A program made the position numbers and the translations under genes. Of a stretch of 64,000 bases of DNA, positions 27,708 to 36,022 are shown in pieces. How positions within the stretch are numbered: the first letter of the stretch is position 1; each line of letters begins with the position of its first letter. The notes beneath the pieces were generated by a model that saw nothing but the letters and a program-made list of their open reading frames with translations, was not told where the DNA came from and made no database searches. Source of the stretch: Moraxellaceae bacterium AER2_44_116 (lineage in GTDB: Bacteria > Pseudomonadota > Gammaproteobacteria > Pseudomonadales > Moraxellaceae); contig VIAD01000006.1 in the NCBI GenBank assembly GCA_006546595.1, positions 1 through 64,000 on the forward strand, written 5' to 3'.

Positions 27708-28307
27708 ATGATGAAACGTTTAATGGATGTTGTCGCAGCAAGTGTGGCATTGTTATTGTTAAGTCCTGCCATTATTTGTGTGGCCGTATTAGTCCACATC
27801 AAGCTAGGCTCTCCCGTATTCTTTCGTCAAGTCCGTCCTGGTTTGCACGGTAAATCGTTTAATATGATAAAGTTTCGTACCATGCTTGATGCCGTTGATG
27901 AAAATGGCGATGTTTTACCTGACGAAGTGCGCTTAACTTCTTTTGGTAAACTTCTCCGTTCAACAAGCCTAGATGAGCTTCCAGGCTTATGGAGTGTGTT
28001 AAAAGGTGACATGAGCTTAGTAGGCCCTCGTCCTTTATTGGTTGAATATTTGCCGCTGTACTCTCCAGAGCAAGCACGCAGGCATGAAGTTCGCCCAGGT
28101 ATTACAGGTTGGGCGCAAGTGAATGGCCGCAATGCGATTAGTTGGGAAGATAAATTTAAGCTGGATGTTTGGTATGTCAATAATCAGTCTTTGTGGCTAG
28201 ATATTAAAATTCTTTTCTTAACCGTATGGAAGGTAGTTCACCGTCAGGATATTAGTGCGGATGGTGAGGCTACAATGTCACGTTTTACTGGCTCTAATAA
28301 TCAATAA
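27708..28307 (+). CDS. pglC: Initiating sugar-phosphate transferase (PglC-like)
   Basis: A monotopic phosphoglycosyl transferase that loads the first sugar phosphate onto undecaprenyl phosphate. The 199 residues match the small PglC class: one hydrophobic N-terminal helix (MDVVAASVALLLLSPAIICV), KFRTMLDAVDENGDVLPDE with the catalytic Asp-Glu pair region, SLDELPGLWSVLKGDMSLVG, PRPLLVEYLPLY and RPGITGWAQVNGRNAISWEDK. The following genes pglD, pglE and pglF make a bacillosamine-type sugar, so it probably starts the repeat unit with that sugar. An Acinetobacter ItrB-type name would be equally fitting. Confidence 0.88.
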   Translation: MMKRLMDVVAASVALLLLSPAIICVAVLVHIKLGSPVFFRQVRPGLHGKSFNMIKFRTMLDAVDENGDVLPDEVRLTSFGKLLRSTSLDELPGLWSVLKGDMSLVGPRPLLVEYLPLYSPEQARRHEVRPGITGWAQVNGRNAISWEDKFKLDVWYVNNQSLWLDIKILFLTVWKVVHRQDISADGEATMSRFTGSNNQ

Positions 28308-28320
28308 AGGATGGTGTGTT

Positions 28321-28968
28321 GTGACCGAAATATTAATTTATGGCGCAGGTGGGTTTGCGCGTGAAGTCGCTTGGTTAGTTGAACGTTGTCAAAATAGTGG
28401 TCAGTCACTGATTCCTGTGGGATTTATTGATGATAATGTAAACAGTCATGGCAAAATTATCAATGAGTTGGAAGTGTTTTCCTTAGAGTCAGCCGTTGCT
28501 AAATTTCCTAATGCGGGATTTACAGTGGCTATAGGCAGTTCTCAGCTTCGTGAGCGTTTGACGGAAAAAGCACTACAAGCGGGTTTATTTGAGGTCTCAA
28601 TCATTCATCCAAATACTGAGGCTTCGCGCTTTATCGAGTATGGCAAAGGTACTGTAATTTGCGCGGGTAGCATTTTGACCACTAATATTCGCCTTGGTCG
28701 AGGAGTACAAATAAATTTGAATTGTACCGTTGGTCATGATGTCGTAATGGAAGATTTTGTGACTTTAGCTCCTGGCGTTTGTGTCTCTGGATGTGTACAT
28801 ATTGAACGTGGTGCGTATATTGGCACGGCAGTTTCCATCATTAATGGCACGATTGATAAGCCGCTCGTGATTGGTGCTGGTGCAATCATTGGCGCAGCCG
28901 CTTGTGTTACGCGAGATATTCCACCTAATGTCACTGCCGTGGGTATTCCTGCGAAGCCAAAAAACTGA
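28321..28968 (+). CDS. pglD: UDP-4-amino-sugar N-acyltransferase (PglD/NeuD family)
   Basis: It would acylate the 4-amino group of the UDP-sugar made by PglF and PglE. The 215 residues have the family layout: an N-terminal Rossmann-like nucleotide-binding domain (LIYGAGGFAREVAWLVER) and a C-terminal left-handed beta helix of hexapeptide repeats (TVICAGSILTTNIRLG, ending VTAVGIPAKPKN). The His of NCTVGHDVVMEDF is the likely catalytic base by analogy with PglD. It starts with GTG at 28321, preceded by AAAGGATGG. Whether the acyl group is acetyl, formyl or hydroxybutyryl cannot be told. Confidence 0.87.
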   Translation: MTEILIYGAGGFAREVAWLVERCQNSGQSLIPVGFIDDNVNSHGKIINELEVFSLESAVAKFPNAGFTVAIGSSQLRERLTEKALQAGLFEVSIIHPNTEASRFIEYGKGTVICAGSILTTNIRLGRGVQINLNCTVGHDVVMEDFVTLAPGVCVSGCVHIERGAYIGTAVSIINGTIDKPLVIGAGAIIGAAACVTRDIPPNVTAVGIPAKPKN

Positions 28969-28983
28969 AATGGAACTATAAAA

Positions 28984-30159
28984 ATGCTGAATACTCCTTT
29001 TTCTCCGTGGCCTAGTTTTACTGCCGAAGAAGCTGTGGCAGTGAGCCGTGTTTTACTGTCGAATAAAGTGAATTATTGGACAGGCCAAGAGTGTCGAGAG
29101 TTTGAGAAAGAATTTGCTGCATGGTGTGGTGTTACGCGTGCTATCGCTTTAACAAATGGTACGGTTGCGATTGATTTGGCCATGAAAGCATTAAATGTTG
29201 GTGTTGGTGATGAAGTTGTAGTCACTTCGCGGACATTTTTAGCATCAGTCAGCAGTATTATTTCTGTAGGTGCAACACCTGTATTTGCGGATGTTGACGC
29301 CGATTCGCAAAATATCACAGCCGCAACTATTGCTCCTGTCTTGTCATCACGCACTAAGGCAATTATTTGTGTGCATTTAGCGGGTTGGCCATGTGATATG
29401 GATGCAATTAATGCGTTAGCACGCGCACACAATTTATATGTTATTGAAGATTGCGCGCAAGCACATGGTGCGCGTTATAAAGGCACAGCAGTTGGTGCGT
29501 TGGGTGATGTTGCAGCGTGGTCGTTTTGTCAAGATAAAATCATGACAACAGGTGGTGAGGGCGGTATGCTAACCACAACAAACGAAGAGTTATGGTCAAC
29601 CGCATGGTCGTATAAAGATCATGGAAAGAGCTGGGATGCAGTTTATAACCGAGAGCATCCATCAGGATTCCGTTGGGTTCATGAGTCATTTGGTACGAAT
29701 TGGCGCATGATTGAAATGCAAGCAGCGATTGGTCGTATTCAATTAACACGCATGGCTGATTGGCATGCTGCTCGTCAAGCAAATGCCCAAAGAATTCTTG
29801 ATACGTGTACACAAATTCCAGCGTTGAGAGTTCCAGTTGTTCCTAACGATATCGATCATGCGTGGTATCGTGCCTATGCTTTTGTTCGACCAGAAGCATT
29901 AGCGGATGGTTGGAGTCGTGATCGAATCATGGCGGAAATCAATGCGGCAGGTGTGCCTTGTTATAGTGGTTCTTGCTCAGAAGTTTATTTGGAAAAAGCA
30001 TTTGATGGCACACCGTGGCGACCTATAGAGCGTTTGCCTGTTGCTAAAGAGTTAGGAGAGACGAGCTTGATGTTTTTGGTCCACCCTACATTAACGGTTG
30101 CTGAAATTAATAAAACCTGTGAAGTTATTCAATTGGTAATGCAACGAGCATCGCGCTAG
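28984..30159 (+). CDS. pglE: UDP-4-keto-sugar aminotransferase (PglE-like, DegT/DnrJ/EryC1)
   Basis: A PLP-dependent aminotransferase of 391 residues that would put an amino group on C4 of UDP-2-acetamido-4-keto-2,6-dideoxyglucose. Features include ALTNGTVAIDLAMKAL, VVVTSRTFLASVSSI, IEDCAQAHGARYKG and SFCQDKIMTTGGEGGM, whose Lys185 should bind PLP. CQDKIMTTGGEGG is characteristic of the PglE/QhbB branch. Its product is the substrate of PglD, encoded 15 bases upstream; PglF, which makes its substrate, is encoded next. Confidence 0.9.
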   Translation: MLNTPFSPWPSFTAEEAVAVSRVLLSNKVNYWTGQECREFEKEFAAWCGVTRAIALTNGTVAIDLAMKALNVGVGDEVVVTSRTFLASVSSIISVGATPVFADVDADSQNITAATIAPVLSSRTKAIICVHLAGWPCDMDAINALARAHNLYVIEDCAQAHGARYKGTAVGALGDVAAWSFCQDKIMTTGGEGGMLTTTNEELWSTAWSYKDHGKSWDAVYNREHPSGFRWVHESFGTNWRMIEMQAAIGRIQLTRMADWHAARQANAQRILDTCTQIPALRVPVVPNDIDHAWYRAYAFVRPEALADGWSRDRIMAEINAAGVPCYSGSCSEVYLEKAFDGTPWRPIERLPVAKELGETSLMFLVHPTLTVAEINKTCEVIQLVMQRASR

Positions 30160-30181
30160 CTATCATTGTAGGGATTGATTA

Positions 30182-32071
30182 ATGAAAAGTACGGTTTTAC
30201 GGATGCTAGCACTGCCGAGGCGCATGAAACAACAAATTCTAATGGTTGCTGATCTTGTGGCACTCCCTATTTTGTTGTGGATGGTATTAGCATTACGCTA
30301 TGACATGCTAGATCCGCCTATATTGCCTACTATTCCTTTAGGGTGGCTGTATGTTGCTATCTTTGGTGTAGCTATTCTCAAAGTGTGTGGTGTTTATCGT
30401 GCTGTTGTTCGTGCTTTTGACGAAAAGTTTCTGCAAGATATACTAATGGCGGTTGGTATTATTGTCGGTGTCTTGTTTGTAGGTGTGGCTCTGCGATGGA
30501 TACCCATGCCCCGCAGCACTCCATTCACATTTGGCTTTTTTATATTTTTATGGGTGTGGGCTAGTCGATCGGTTATTCGTCGCTCAGTTCGATTATTAGT
30601 TCAATTACAAGCTCCTGTAACGCGTGTTGCTATTTATGGTGCAGGGATGGCTGGGCGACAAACATTTGCCGCTTTACGTGCTGCGCCTGAGTATTTTGTT
30701 GTCGGTTTTTTTGATGATGACGCTAGTCTTGTTGGCACGACGGTTCAAGGTTTACGCGTGCATGCAGGTAAAGATTTTGCACGGATAAATCAAACATTAG
30801 AAGTCAATGAAGTACTTATTGCATTGCCTTCTGCATCCCGAACTCGTCGTCGAGAAGTGATTGAACGATTAGAGCCTCTTAAAATCCGTGTGCGTTCTTT
30901 GCCTGGTTTTACTCAGTTAGTGAATGGGCAAGTCTCTATTTCTGATATTCATGAAGTAGATGTGGCGGATTTACTAGGGCGTGATGCTGTACCACCATCA
31001 CCTGAGTTAATGGCAAAAGACGTGACGGGTAAGCGCGTTATGGTGACGGGAGCGGGCGGATCAATTGGTTCTGAACTCTGTTGTCAATTAATTACCGCTA
31101 AACCTTCACTATTAATTTTATGGGAGTTGACTGAGTACGCGTTGTATCACATTGAGCAAGAGCTTAAAGGTATAGCTGATGGTGTTCAGATTGTGCCAAT
31201 TTTAGGTTCAGTATTGCATCAAGAGCGTATGACGAATGTTTTAAGGCATTATCAAATAGAGACCGTTTATCACGCTGCCGCTTATAAGCATGTACCGTTA
31301 GTCGAATGGAATCCTTTTGAGGGCATCGTCAATAATTCTGTGGGAACCTTACGTTCAGCAAAATCAGCAATGGCGGCAGGTGTTGAGACATTTGTACTTA
31401 TTTCTACTGATAAAGCGGTACGCCCTACCAATGTCATGGGGGCTTCTAAGCGTTTAGCTGAGTTATCACTACAAGCATTAGCCGCTTTACCGAATGTCAA
31501 AACTCGATTTTGTATGGTGCGCTTTGGTAATGTTTTGGGTTCATCGGGCTCAGTCGTGCCACTTTTTCGTGAGCAAATTGCCAAAGGTGGACCCGTGACA
31601 GTCACTCATCCTGATGTCACACGTTACTTTATGACGATTCCAGAAGCCTCGCAATTGGTGATTCAAGCAGGTGCGATGGGGAAAGGCGGTGATGTCTTTG
31701 TCTTGGATATGGGTGAGCCTGTTAGAATTGTTGATTTAGCACGAAAAATGATTAATTTGAGTGGTATGTCATCGCGCGATGGTGACGGTGATGGCGATAT
31801 TGAAATTCGATTTAGTGGTTTACGTCCAGGCGAAAAACTTTATGAAGAGTTATTAATTGGTAGTAATGTGGTGACAGGTACAGAGCACCCTCGTATTATG
31901 CGTGCTGTAGAGGCATTATTGCCAATGCCCGTTCTAGAGCAACTGCTGGATGATATACATCAAGCTGCTCAAAGTTATGATGTTGTGCGCTTAAAAGAGT
32001 TATTGGCACAATATGTCGAAGGTTATGTGCCTGATATGAATATTACAGGGATGATGCCGATAACATTATAA
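30182..32071 (+). CDS. pglF: UDP-GlcNAc 4,6-dehydratase, membrane-bound (PglF/WbpM type)
   Basis: The 629-residue inner-membrane dehydratase forms UDP-2-acetamido-4-keto-2,6-dideoxyglucose from UDP-GlcNAc. Four or five hydrophobic segments lie within the first about 125 residues. A first nucleotide-binding domain follows (VAIYGAGMAGRQTFAALR), then the catalytic SDR domain with MVTGAGGSIGSELCCQL, HAAAYKHVPLVEWNPFE and ISTDKAVRPTNVMGASKRLA, in which Met replaces the SDR tyrosine as in PglF/WbpM. RPGEKLYEELLIG near the end is also typical. It ends the long operon; a terminator follows at 32100-32130. Confidence 0.92.
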   Translation: MKSTVLRMLALPRRMKQQILMVADLVALPILLWMVLALRYDMLDPPILPTIPLGWLYVAIFGVAILKVCGVYRAVVRAFDEKFLQDILMAVGIIVGVLFVGVALRWIPMPRSTPFTFGFFIFLWVWASRSVIRRSVRLLVQLQAPVTRVAIYGAGMAGRQTFAALRAAPEYFVVGFFDDDASLVGTTVQGLRVHAGKDFARINQTLEVNEVLIALPSASRTRRREVIERLEPLKIRVRSLPGFTQLVNGQVSISDIHEVDVADLLGRDAVPPSPELMAKDVTGKRVMVTGAGGSIGSELCCQLITAKPSLLILWELTEYALYHIEQELKGIADGVQIVPILGSVLHQERMTNVLRHYQIETVYHAAAYKHVPLVEWNPFEGIVNNSVGTLRSAKSAMAAGVETFVLISTDKAVRPTNVMGASKRLAELSLQALAALPNVKTRFCMVRFGNVLGSSGSVVPLFREQIAKGGPVTVTHPDVTRYFMTIPEASQLVIQAGAMGKGGDVFVLDMGEPVRIVDLARKMINLSGMSSRDGDGDGDIEIRFSGLRPGEKLYEELLIGSNVVTGTEHPRIMRAVEALLPMPVLEQLLDDIHQAAQSYDVVRLKELLAQYVEGYVPDMNITGMMPITL

Positions 32072-32099
32072 AAGTATCGGTAAGCCTTGTTTGTTTCAT

Positions 32100-32130
32100 A
32101 CGCCAGCACCTTGCTGGCGTTGTATTTTTT
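32100..32130 (+). terminator. Rho-independent terminator after pglF
   Basis: A nine-base stem ACGCCAGCA/TGCTGGCGT with a three-base loop is followed by TGTATTTTTT. It separates the long polysaccharide operon from the galU group, though the galU start is only 36 bases further on, so galU may depend on read-through or on a promoter overlapping this region. Confidence 0.9.
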
Positions 32131-32166
32131 GTGATAAAGAAAAATCATTAATAAAGGAGTGAGAGT

Positions 32167-33027
32167 ATGTTTATGCCTATTAATACTGTTGTGTTACCTG
32201 TTGCTGGATTGGGTACGCGTTTTCTCCCCGCAACAAAATCTATTCCCAAAGAAATGTTACCCGTTCTTGATAAGCCGCTGATTCAACTCGCCGTTGAAGA
32301 GGCTCATAAAGCAGGTATTCAGCACGTCGTGTTGGTGACGAGTGCCAGTAAAAGAGCGATTGAAGATCATTTTGATGTCAATTTTGAGCTAGAGTCAACG
32401 TTAGAATCGCGTCAAAAGTTGGCAATGCTCGACGCTGTGCGCTCAACCCTGCCTCAAGGTATGACGTTATCAGTTGTTCGGCAACCTAAGGCATTGGGTT
32501 TGGGTCATGCGGTATTGTGTGCCTATCCTATTGTCGGGGATAAGCCCTTTGCCGTGATGTTACCCGATGATTTAATTGATGATTTAGACGGCGGTTGCTT
32601 GGCAGATATGGTGGCACTCTATAATAAAAAAGGCGCGTATTCTTTGGCTGTGGAAGAAGTTCCTAGAGATAAAACGGATAAATATGGTGTCGTCTCATTA
32701 AATAGTGATGGTCAAATCATGGCAATGGTCGAAAAGCCAAAGCCAGAAGTTGCCCCCAGTACTTTGGCTGTTGTGGGGCGTTATGTATTGCCCGCAGAAA
32801 TCTTTCAAGCATTAGCAACTGTGCAAGCAGGTGCAGGTGGCGAGATTCAATTGACGGATGGTATTGCCAGTTTATTGGCAACGCAGTGCTTTTATCCTCA
32901 TCGTTTCAAGGGTACTCGCTACGATTGTGGTAGTAAGTTAGGTTATTTACAGGCCAATGTCGCTTTTGGTCTTCGAGATGTTGAAATTGGCACAAGCTTT
33001 CAAGCATGGTTGCAAGATAATAAATAA
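32167..33027 (+). CDS. galU: UTP-glucose-1-phosphate uridylyltransferase
   Basis: It makes UDP-glucose from glucose-1-phosphate and UTP. The 286 residues show the nucleotidyltransferase start VLPVAGLGTRFLPATKSIPK, then VRQPKALGLGHAVLCAYPIV, FAVMLPDDLIDD with the metal-binding aspartates, and VEKPKPE. Length and order are standard for bacterial GalU. GGAG is seven bases before the ATG. It heads the galU-pgi-ugd-like-pgm group, which feeds UDP-glucose to Ugd. Confidence 0.95.
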   Translation: MFMPINTVVLPVAGLGTRFLPATKSIPKEMLPVLDKPLIQLAVEEAHKAGIQHVVLVTSASKRAIEDHFDVNFELESTLESRQKLAMLDAVRSTLPQGMTLSVVRQPKALGLGHAVLCAYPIVGDKPFAVMLPDDLIDDLDGGCLADMVALYNKKGAYSLAVEEVPRDKTDKYGVVSLNSDGQIMAMVEKPKPEVAPSTLAVVGRYVLPAEIFQALATVQAGAGGEIQLTDGIASLLATQCFYPHRFKGTRYDCGSKLGYLQANVAFGLRDVEIGTSFQAWLQDNK

Positions 33028-33041
33028 AGCAGGTTATGGAT

Positions 33042-34700
33042 ATGGCACACAACGTTCCACGCGCCGAGTTGTCTGAGTGGTGTTATTTACAAGGTAAGGC
33101 AAAAGCCATGCAGCAGTCACATCTTCGTGATTTAGCGCATGATTTAGATCGAAATAATCAGTTAACGTTTAGAGCGGGCTCTTTACTGCTAGATTTATCG
33201 AAGCAAAAAATGGATGTTTCCATTTTAAAGGGCTTGGTCAAGCTAGCGGAGGCAGTAGAGCTTCCCAAAGCGATTCAAGGCTTGTTAAGTGGCGAAACGG
33301 TCAACAATACCGAAAATCGTCCTGCATTACATAGCGCACTAAGATTGCCAGTTACCGCATCATTAGTGTTGAATGGTCAGGATGTTGTTCCTGCGGTGCA
33401 TGACAGTTTGGCTAAAATGAGCGATGTCGTTTCACGGATACATTCACGGCAATGGCGTGGATTTTCAGGACGAGCAATTACCGATGTGGTTAATATTGGC
33501 GTGGGTGGCTCAGATTTAGGGCCTTTTATGGCCTGCCAAGCATTGACTGAGTTTGCACCAGAGGCGGCGAATCGTCTGCATGTTCATTTTGTTAGTTCGA
33601 TTGATGGCACACAACTCTCTGATTTGTTGGGCTCTTTACGCCCAGAAACAACGCTATTTATCCTGTCGTCAAAATCGTTTACTACTATTGACACCATGTC
33701 GAATGCTCACACGGCGTTGCAATGGATGCTAAAAGATGGCGTCGATAAAGAGTCAGTTTTAGCGCATCATTTTGTCGGTATTTCAACCAATACACAAAAA
33801 ATGACGGCATGGGGTATTCCAGAAAGCAGTCAGATTGTCTTTTGGGAGTGGGTCGGTGGTCGGTTTTCGTTGTGGTCGGCCATTGGTTTACCGATTGCGC
33901 TGAAAGTCGGTATGGCGAACTTCCTGTCGATGTTGGCAGGGGCAAATTTTATAGATGAGCATTTTAAAACCGAGCCATTAGCAACGAACTTGCCTGTATT
34001 GTTGGGTTTAGTTGGCGTATGGAATGCCACTTTTTTAGATATTCGTGCCCATTCGATACTGCCTTATGATGGCCGTTTAAAGTTTTTCCCGTCTTATTTA
34101 ACGCAATTAGAAATGGAAAGTAACGGTAAGTCGGTTGATAAAAGCGGTAAGCCTGTTGCGTATAATACTTGTCCTGTCTTGTGGGGCGAAGTAGGTTCAA
34201 ATGCCCAACATGCCTTTTATCAATTGCTACATCAAGGCACGCAAGCGGTTTCCTGCGATTTTATTGCGCCTGTTCGTCGTTATAAAGCCTATCCTGATTC
34301 GGGAGAAGCGCATAAATCGTTGCAGTCGCAACATCAATTAACCTTAGCCAATTGTTTGGCGCAGTCCCGTGTTTTAATGTTGGGTGATGCCAGTACCGAC
34401 AGTGATGAAAATACGCCTAATTTCAAACGCTATCGCGGTAATCAACCCTCAACCACCTTATTGTTGGATGAATTAACGCCTTACAGTTTAGGGGCATTAG
34501 TCGCACTGTATGAGCATAAAGTGTTTGTTATGTCGGTATTGTGGGATGTGAATCCGTTTGACCAATGGGGCGTAGAGTTGGGTAAAAAAATAGCCGACAA
34601 AATGACGCAAGCATTGGCAGGGGAGGCGATTGATGGTTTTGATGCATCAACGCAACATTTGTTAAAAGTGATTGCTGACATTACCGCAGGAGGACAATAA
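33042..34700 (+). CDS. pgi: Glucose-6-phosphate isomerase
   Basis: It interconverts glucose-6-phosphate and fructose-6-phosphate. The 552 residues include NIGVGGSDLGPFMACQAL, SSKSFTTIDTMSNAHTA, WEWVGGRFSLWSAIGLPIAL, MESNGKSV and the signature GEVGSNAQHAFYQLLHQGT with the catalytic histidine. The ATG at 33042 is preferred over one six bases earlier because AGG then sits at normal distance. Its place within a capsule locus next to galU is like that of gpi in Acinetobacter K loci. Confidence 0.95.
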   Translation: MAHNVPRAELSEWCYLQGKAKAMQQSHLRDLAHDLDRNNQLTFRAGSLLLDLSKQKMDVSILKGLVKLAEAVELPKAIQGLLSGETVNNTENRPALHSALRLPVTASLVLNGQDVVPAVHDSLAKMSDVVSRIHSRQWRGFSGRAITDVVNIGVGGSDLGPFMACQALTEFAPEAANRLHVHFVSSIDGTQLSDLLGSLRPETTLFILSSKSFTTIDTMSNAHTALQWMLKDGVDKESVLAHHFVGISTNTQKMTAWGIPESSQIVFWEWVGGRFSLWSAIGLPIALKVGMANFLSMLAGANFIDEHFKTEPLATNLPVLLGLVGVWNATFLDIRAHSILPYDGRLKFFPSYLTQLEMESNGKSVDKSGKPVAYNTCPVLWGEVGSNAQHAFYQLLHQGTQAVSCDFIAPVRRYKAYPDSGEAHKSLQSQHQLTLANCLAQSRVLMLGDASTDSDENTPNFKRYRGNQPSTTLLLDELTPYSLGALVALYEHKVFVMSVLWDVNPFDQWGVELGKKIADKMTQALAGEAIDGFDASTQHLLKVIADITAGGQ

Positions 34701-34701
34701 C

Positions 34702-35991
34702 ATGAAGTTATGTGTACATGGCGATACCTTGCCCGCATGGGTGTCAGCAGCAAAACTGGCGGAAATGGGCAATCAGGTCTTAATGCGCAGCAGTGGTTTA
34801 AATAATAGTTTTCATCCGTCGCGTGAGCCTGAATTATTAACGCTGTTAGATGAGCAACAACAGTCGGGTCGTTTGGTGTTGGAGTCACTGGCTGATCCTT
34901 TGCCTCAACAGTTTAATATTCATTTGTTGGCACTTGATTTAGTGTTGGCTGATATTGAACTATTGGTAGCAGCCATTGTCGCGGAGTCAAATTCAGATTT
35001 GTTGTTACTGGTACATTCCACATTACCTGTAGGCAGCTTGGATGAATTACAAGCCTTTGCCAATAAGACGTTAGCGAACATGAATGCAGTGCATCGTGTT
35101 TCTGTTGTTGGTTTTCCGCCCTTTGGCCGAGAAGGTACGGCGTTAGCGGACTTTTCTCGTCCCGTTATGTTGCTGCTCAGTGGTAATGATGATGCTGCGA
35201 TTAAGTTAACCTTAGAGTTGTTGCGTCCCTTTGTTCGCAATACAACCCATGTCATGATCGTGCCACATACCACGGCTGAATTGATTAAGCTGGGTGTTAA
35301 CGCGATGTTGGCAACCCGAATTAGCTTTATTAATGAGATGGCGGCGTTGGCGGAAAAACTGGGTGTCGATATTGAGCAAGTGCGTGAAGGTTTAGCTGCC
35401 GATCCTCGTATTGGCGGTGATTATTTACAAGCCGGCTGTGGATTTGGTGGTCCTAGTTTTTCGAGCGATTTGCTCAGTTATGCCAAAACGATCAAAGAAG
35501 AGCTAGATACTTCGGGTTTAATTGATGCCGTGTTAGCGATCAATGAGTCGCAACGTGAAATTCTCTTTAGAAAAATATGGCGGTTTTTTAATGGTCGTTT
35601 ATCGGGTTTAAACATTGCGATTTGGGGGGCGGCATTTAAAGCGGGTACTGCTAGTTTAGAAAACTCTGTCGTGCAACCGTTATTACATGCGCTGTGGGCG
35701 CAAGGTTGTCGGACATCTGTTTATGATCCGATGGCGGGAGACTCTTTACGTAATCTTTACGGCGATCAACCGTTATTAACCGTTGTTGATAGTGCCGCGC
35801 AAAGTATTGAAAGCGCAGATGCACTGGTTGTCGTGACGGCATGGGATGAGTTTTGGAGCCCTGATTTTGATTTGCTCAAAGAAAAGTTAGTGCAACCTGT
35901 CATTTTTGATGGTCGTAATATGTATGATCCTGACTATATGAAAGCACAGGGTTTTAGATATTTTGCCATTGGTCGTGGCGAGTCCATTTAA
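34702..35991 (+). CDS. UDP-glucose dehydrogenase-like protein lacking catalytic residues (predicted pseudoenzyme)
   Basis: A 429-residue homologue of the UDP-glucose/GDP-mannose dehydrogenase family, recognisable by NAMLATRISFINEMAALAEK, EGLAADPRIGGDYLQAGCGF, the linker helix and the C-terminal FDGRNMYDPDYMK. The nucleophile motif GGSCFPKD is here GGPSFSSD: the cysteine is Ser252 and the following Pro-Lys are Ser-Ser. The N-terminal NAD motif GxGYVG is absent (CVHGDTLPAWVSAAKLAEMG). The reading frame is intact, starts at ATG 34702 with AGGAGG eight bases upstream, and keeps normal spacing to pgi and the mutase. It is therefore probably expressed but not a dehydrogenase. It could regulate or bind a UDP-sugar, or partner the active Ugd at 12144; all of these are inference. 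Confidence 0.82.
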   Translation: MKLCVHGDTLPAWVSAAKLAEMGNQVLMRSSGLNNSFHPSREPELLTLLDEQQQSGRLVLESLADPLPQQFNIHLLALDLVLADIELLVAAIVAESNSDLLLLVHSTLPVGSLDELQAFANKTLANMNAVHRVSVVGFPPFGREGTALADFSRPVMLLLSGNDDAAIKLTLELLRPFVRNTTHVMIVPHTTAELIKLGVNAMLATRISFINEMAALAEKLGVDIEQVREGLAADPRIGGDYLQAGCGFGGPSFSSDLLSYAKTIKEELDTSGLIDAVLAINESQREILFRKIWRFFNGRLSGLNIAIWGAAFKAGTASLENSVVQPLLHALWAQGCRTSVYDPMAGDSLRNLYGDQPLLTVVDSAAQSIESADALVVVTAWDEFWSPDFDLLKEKLVQPVIFDGRNMYDPDYMKAQGFRYFAIGRGESI

Positions 35992-36022
35992 CGTCAAGAT
36001 AAACATTTTTAGGACAAATGAC

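Noticed and set aside
32100..32130. Palindrome after pglF as a possible operator for galU
   Set aside because: Perfect GC-rich stem followed by a T tract is a terminator; an operator role is not needed.
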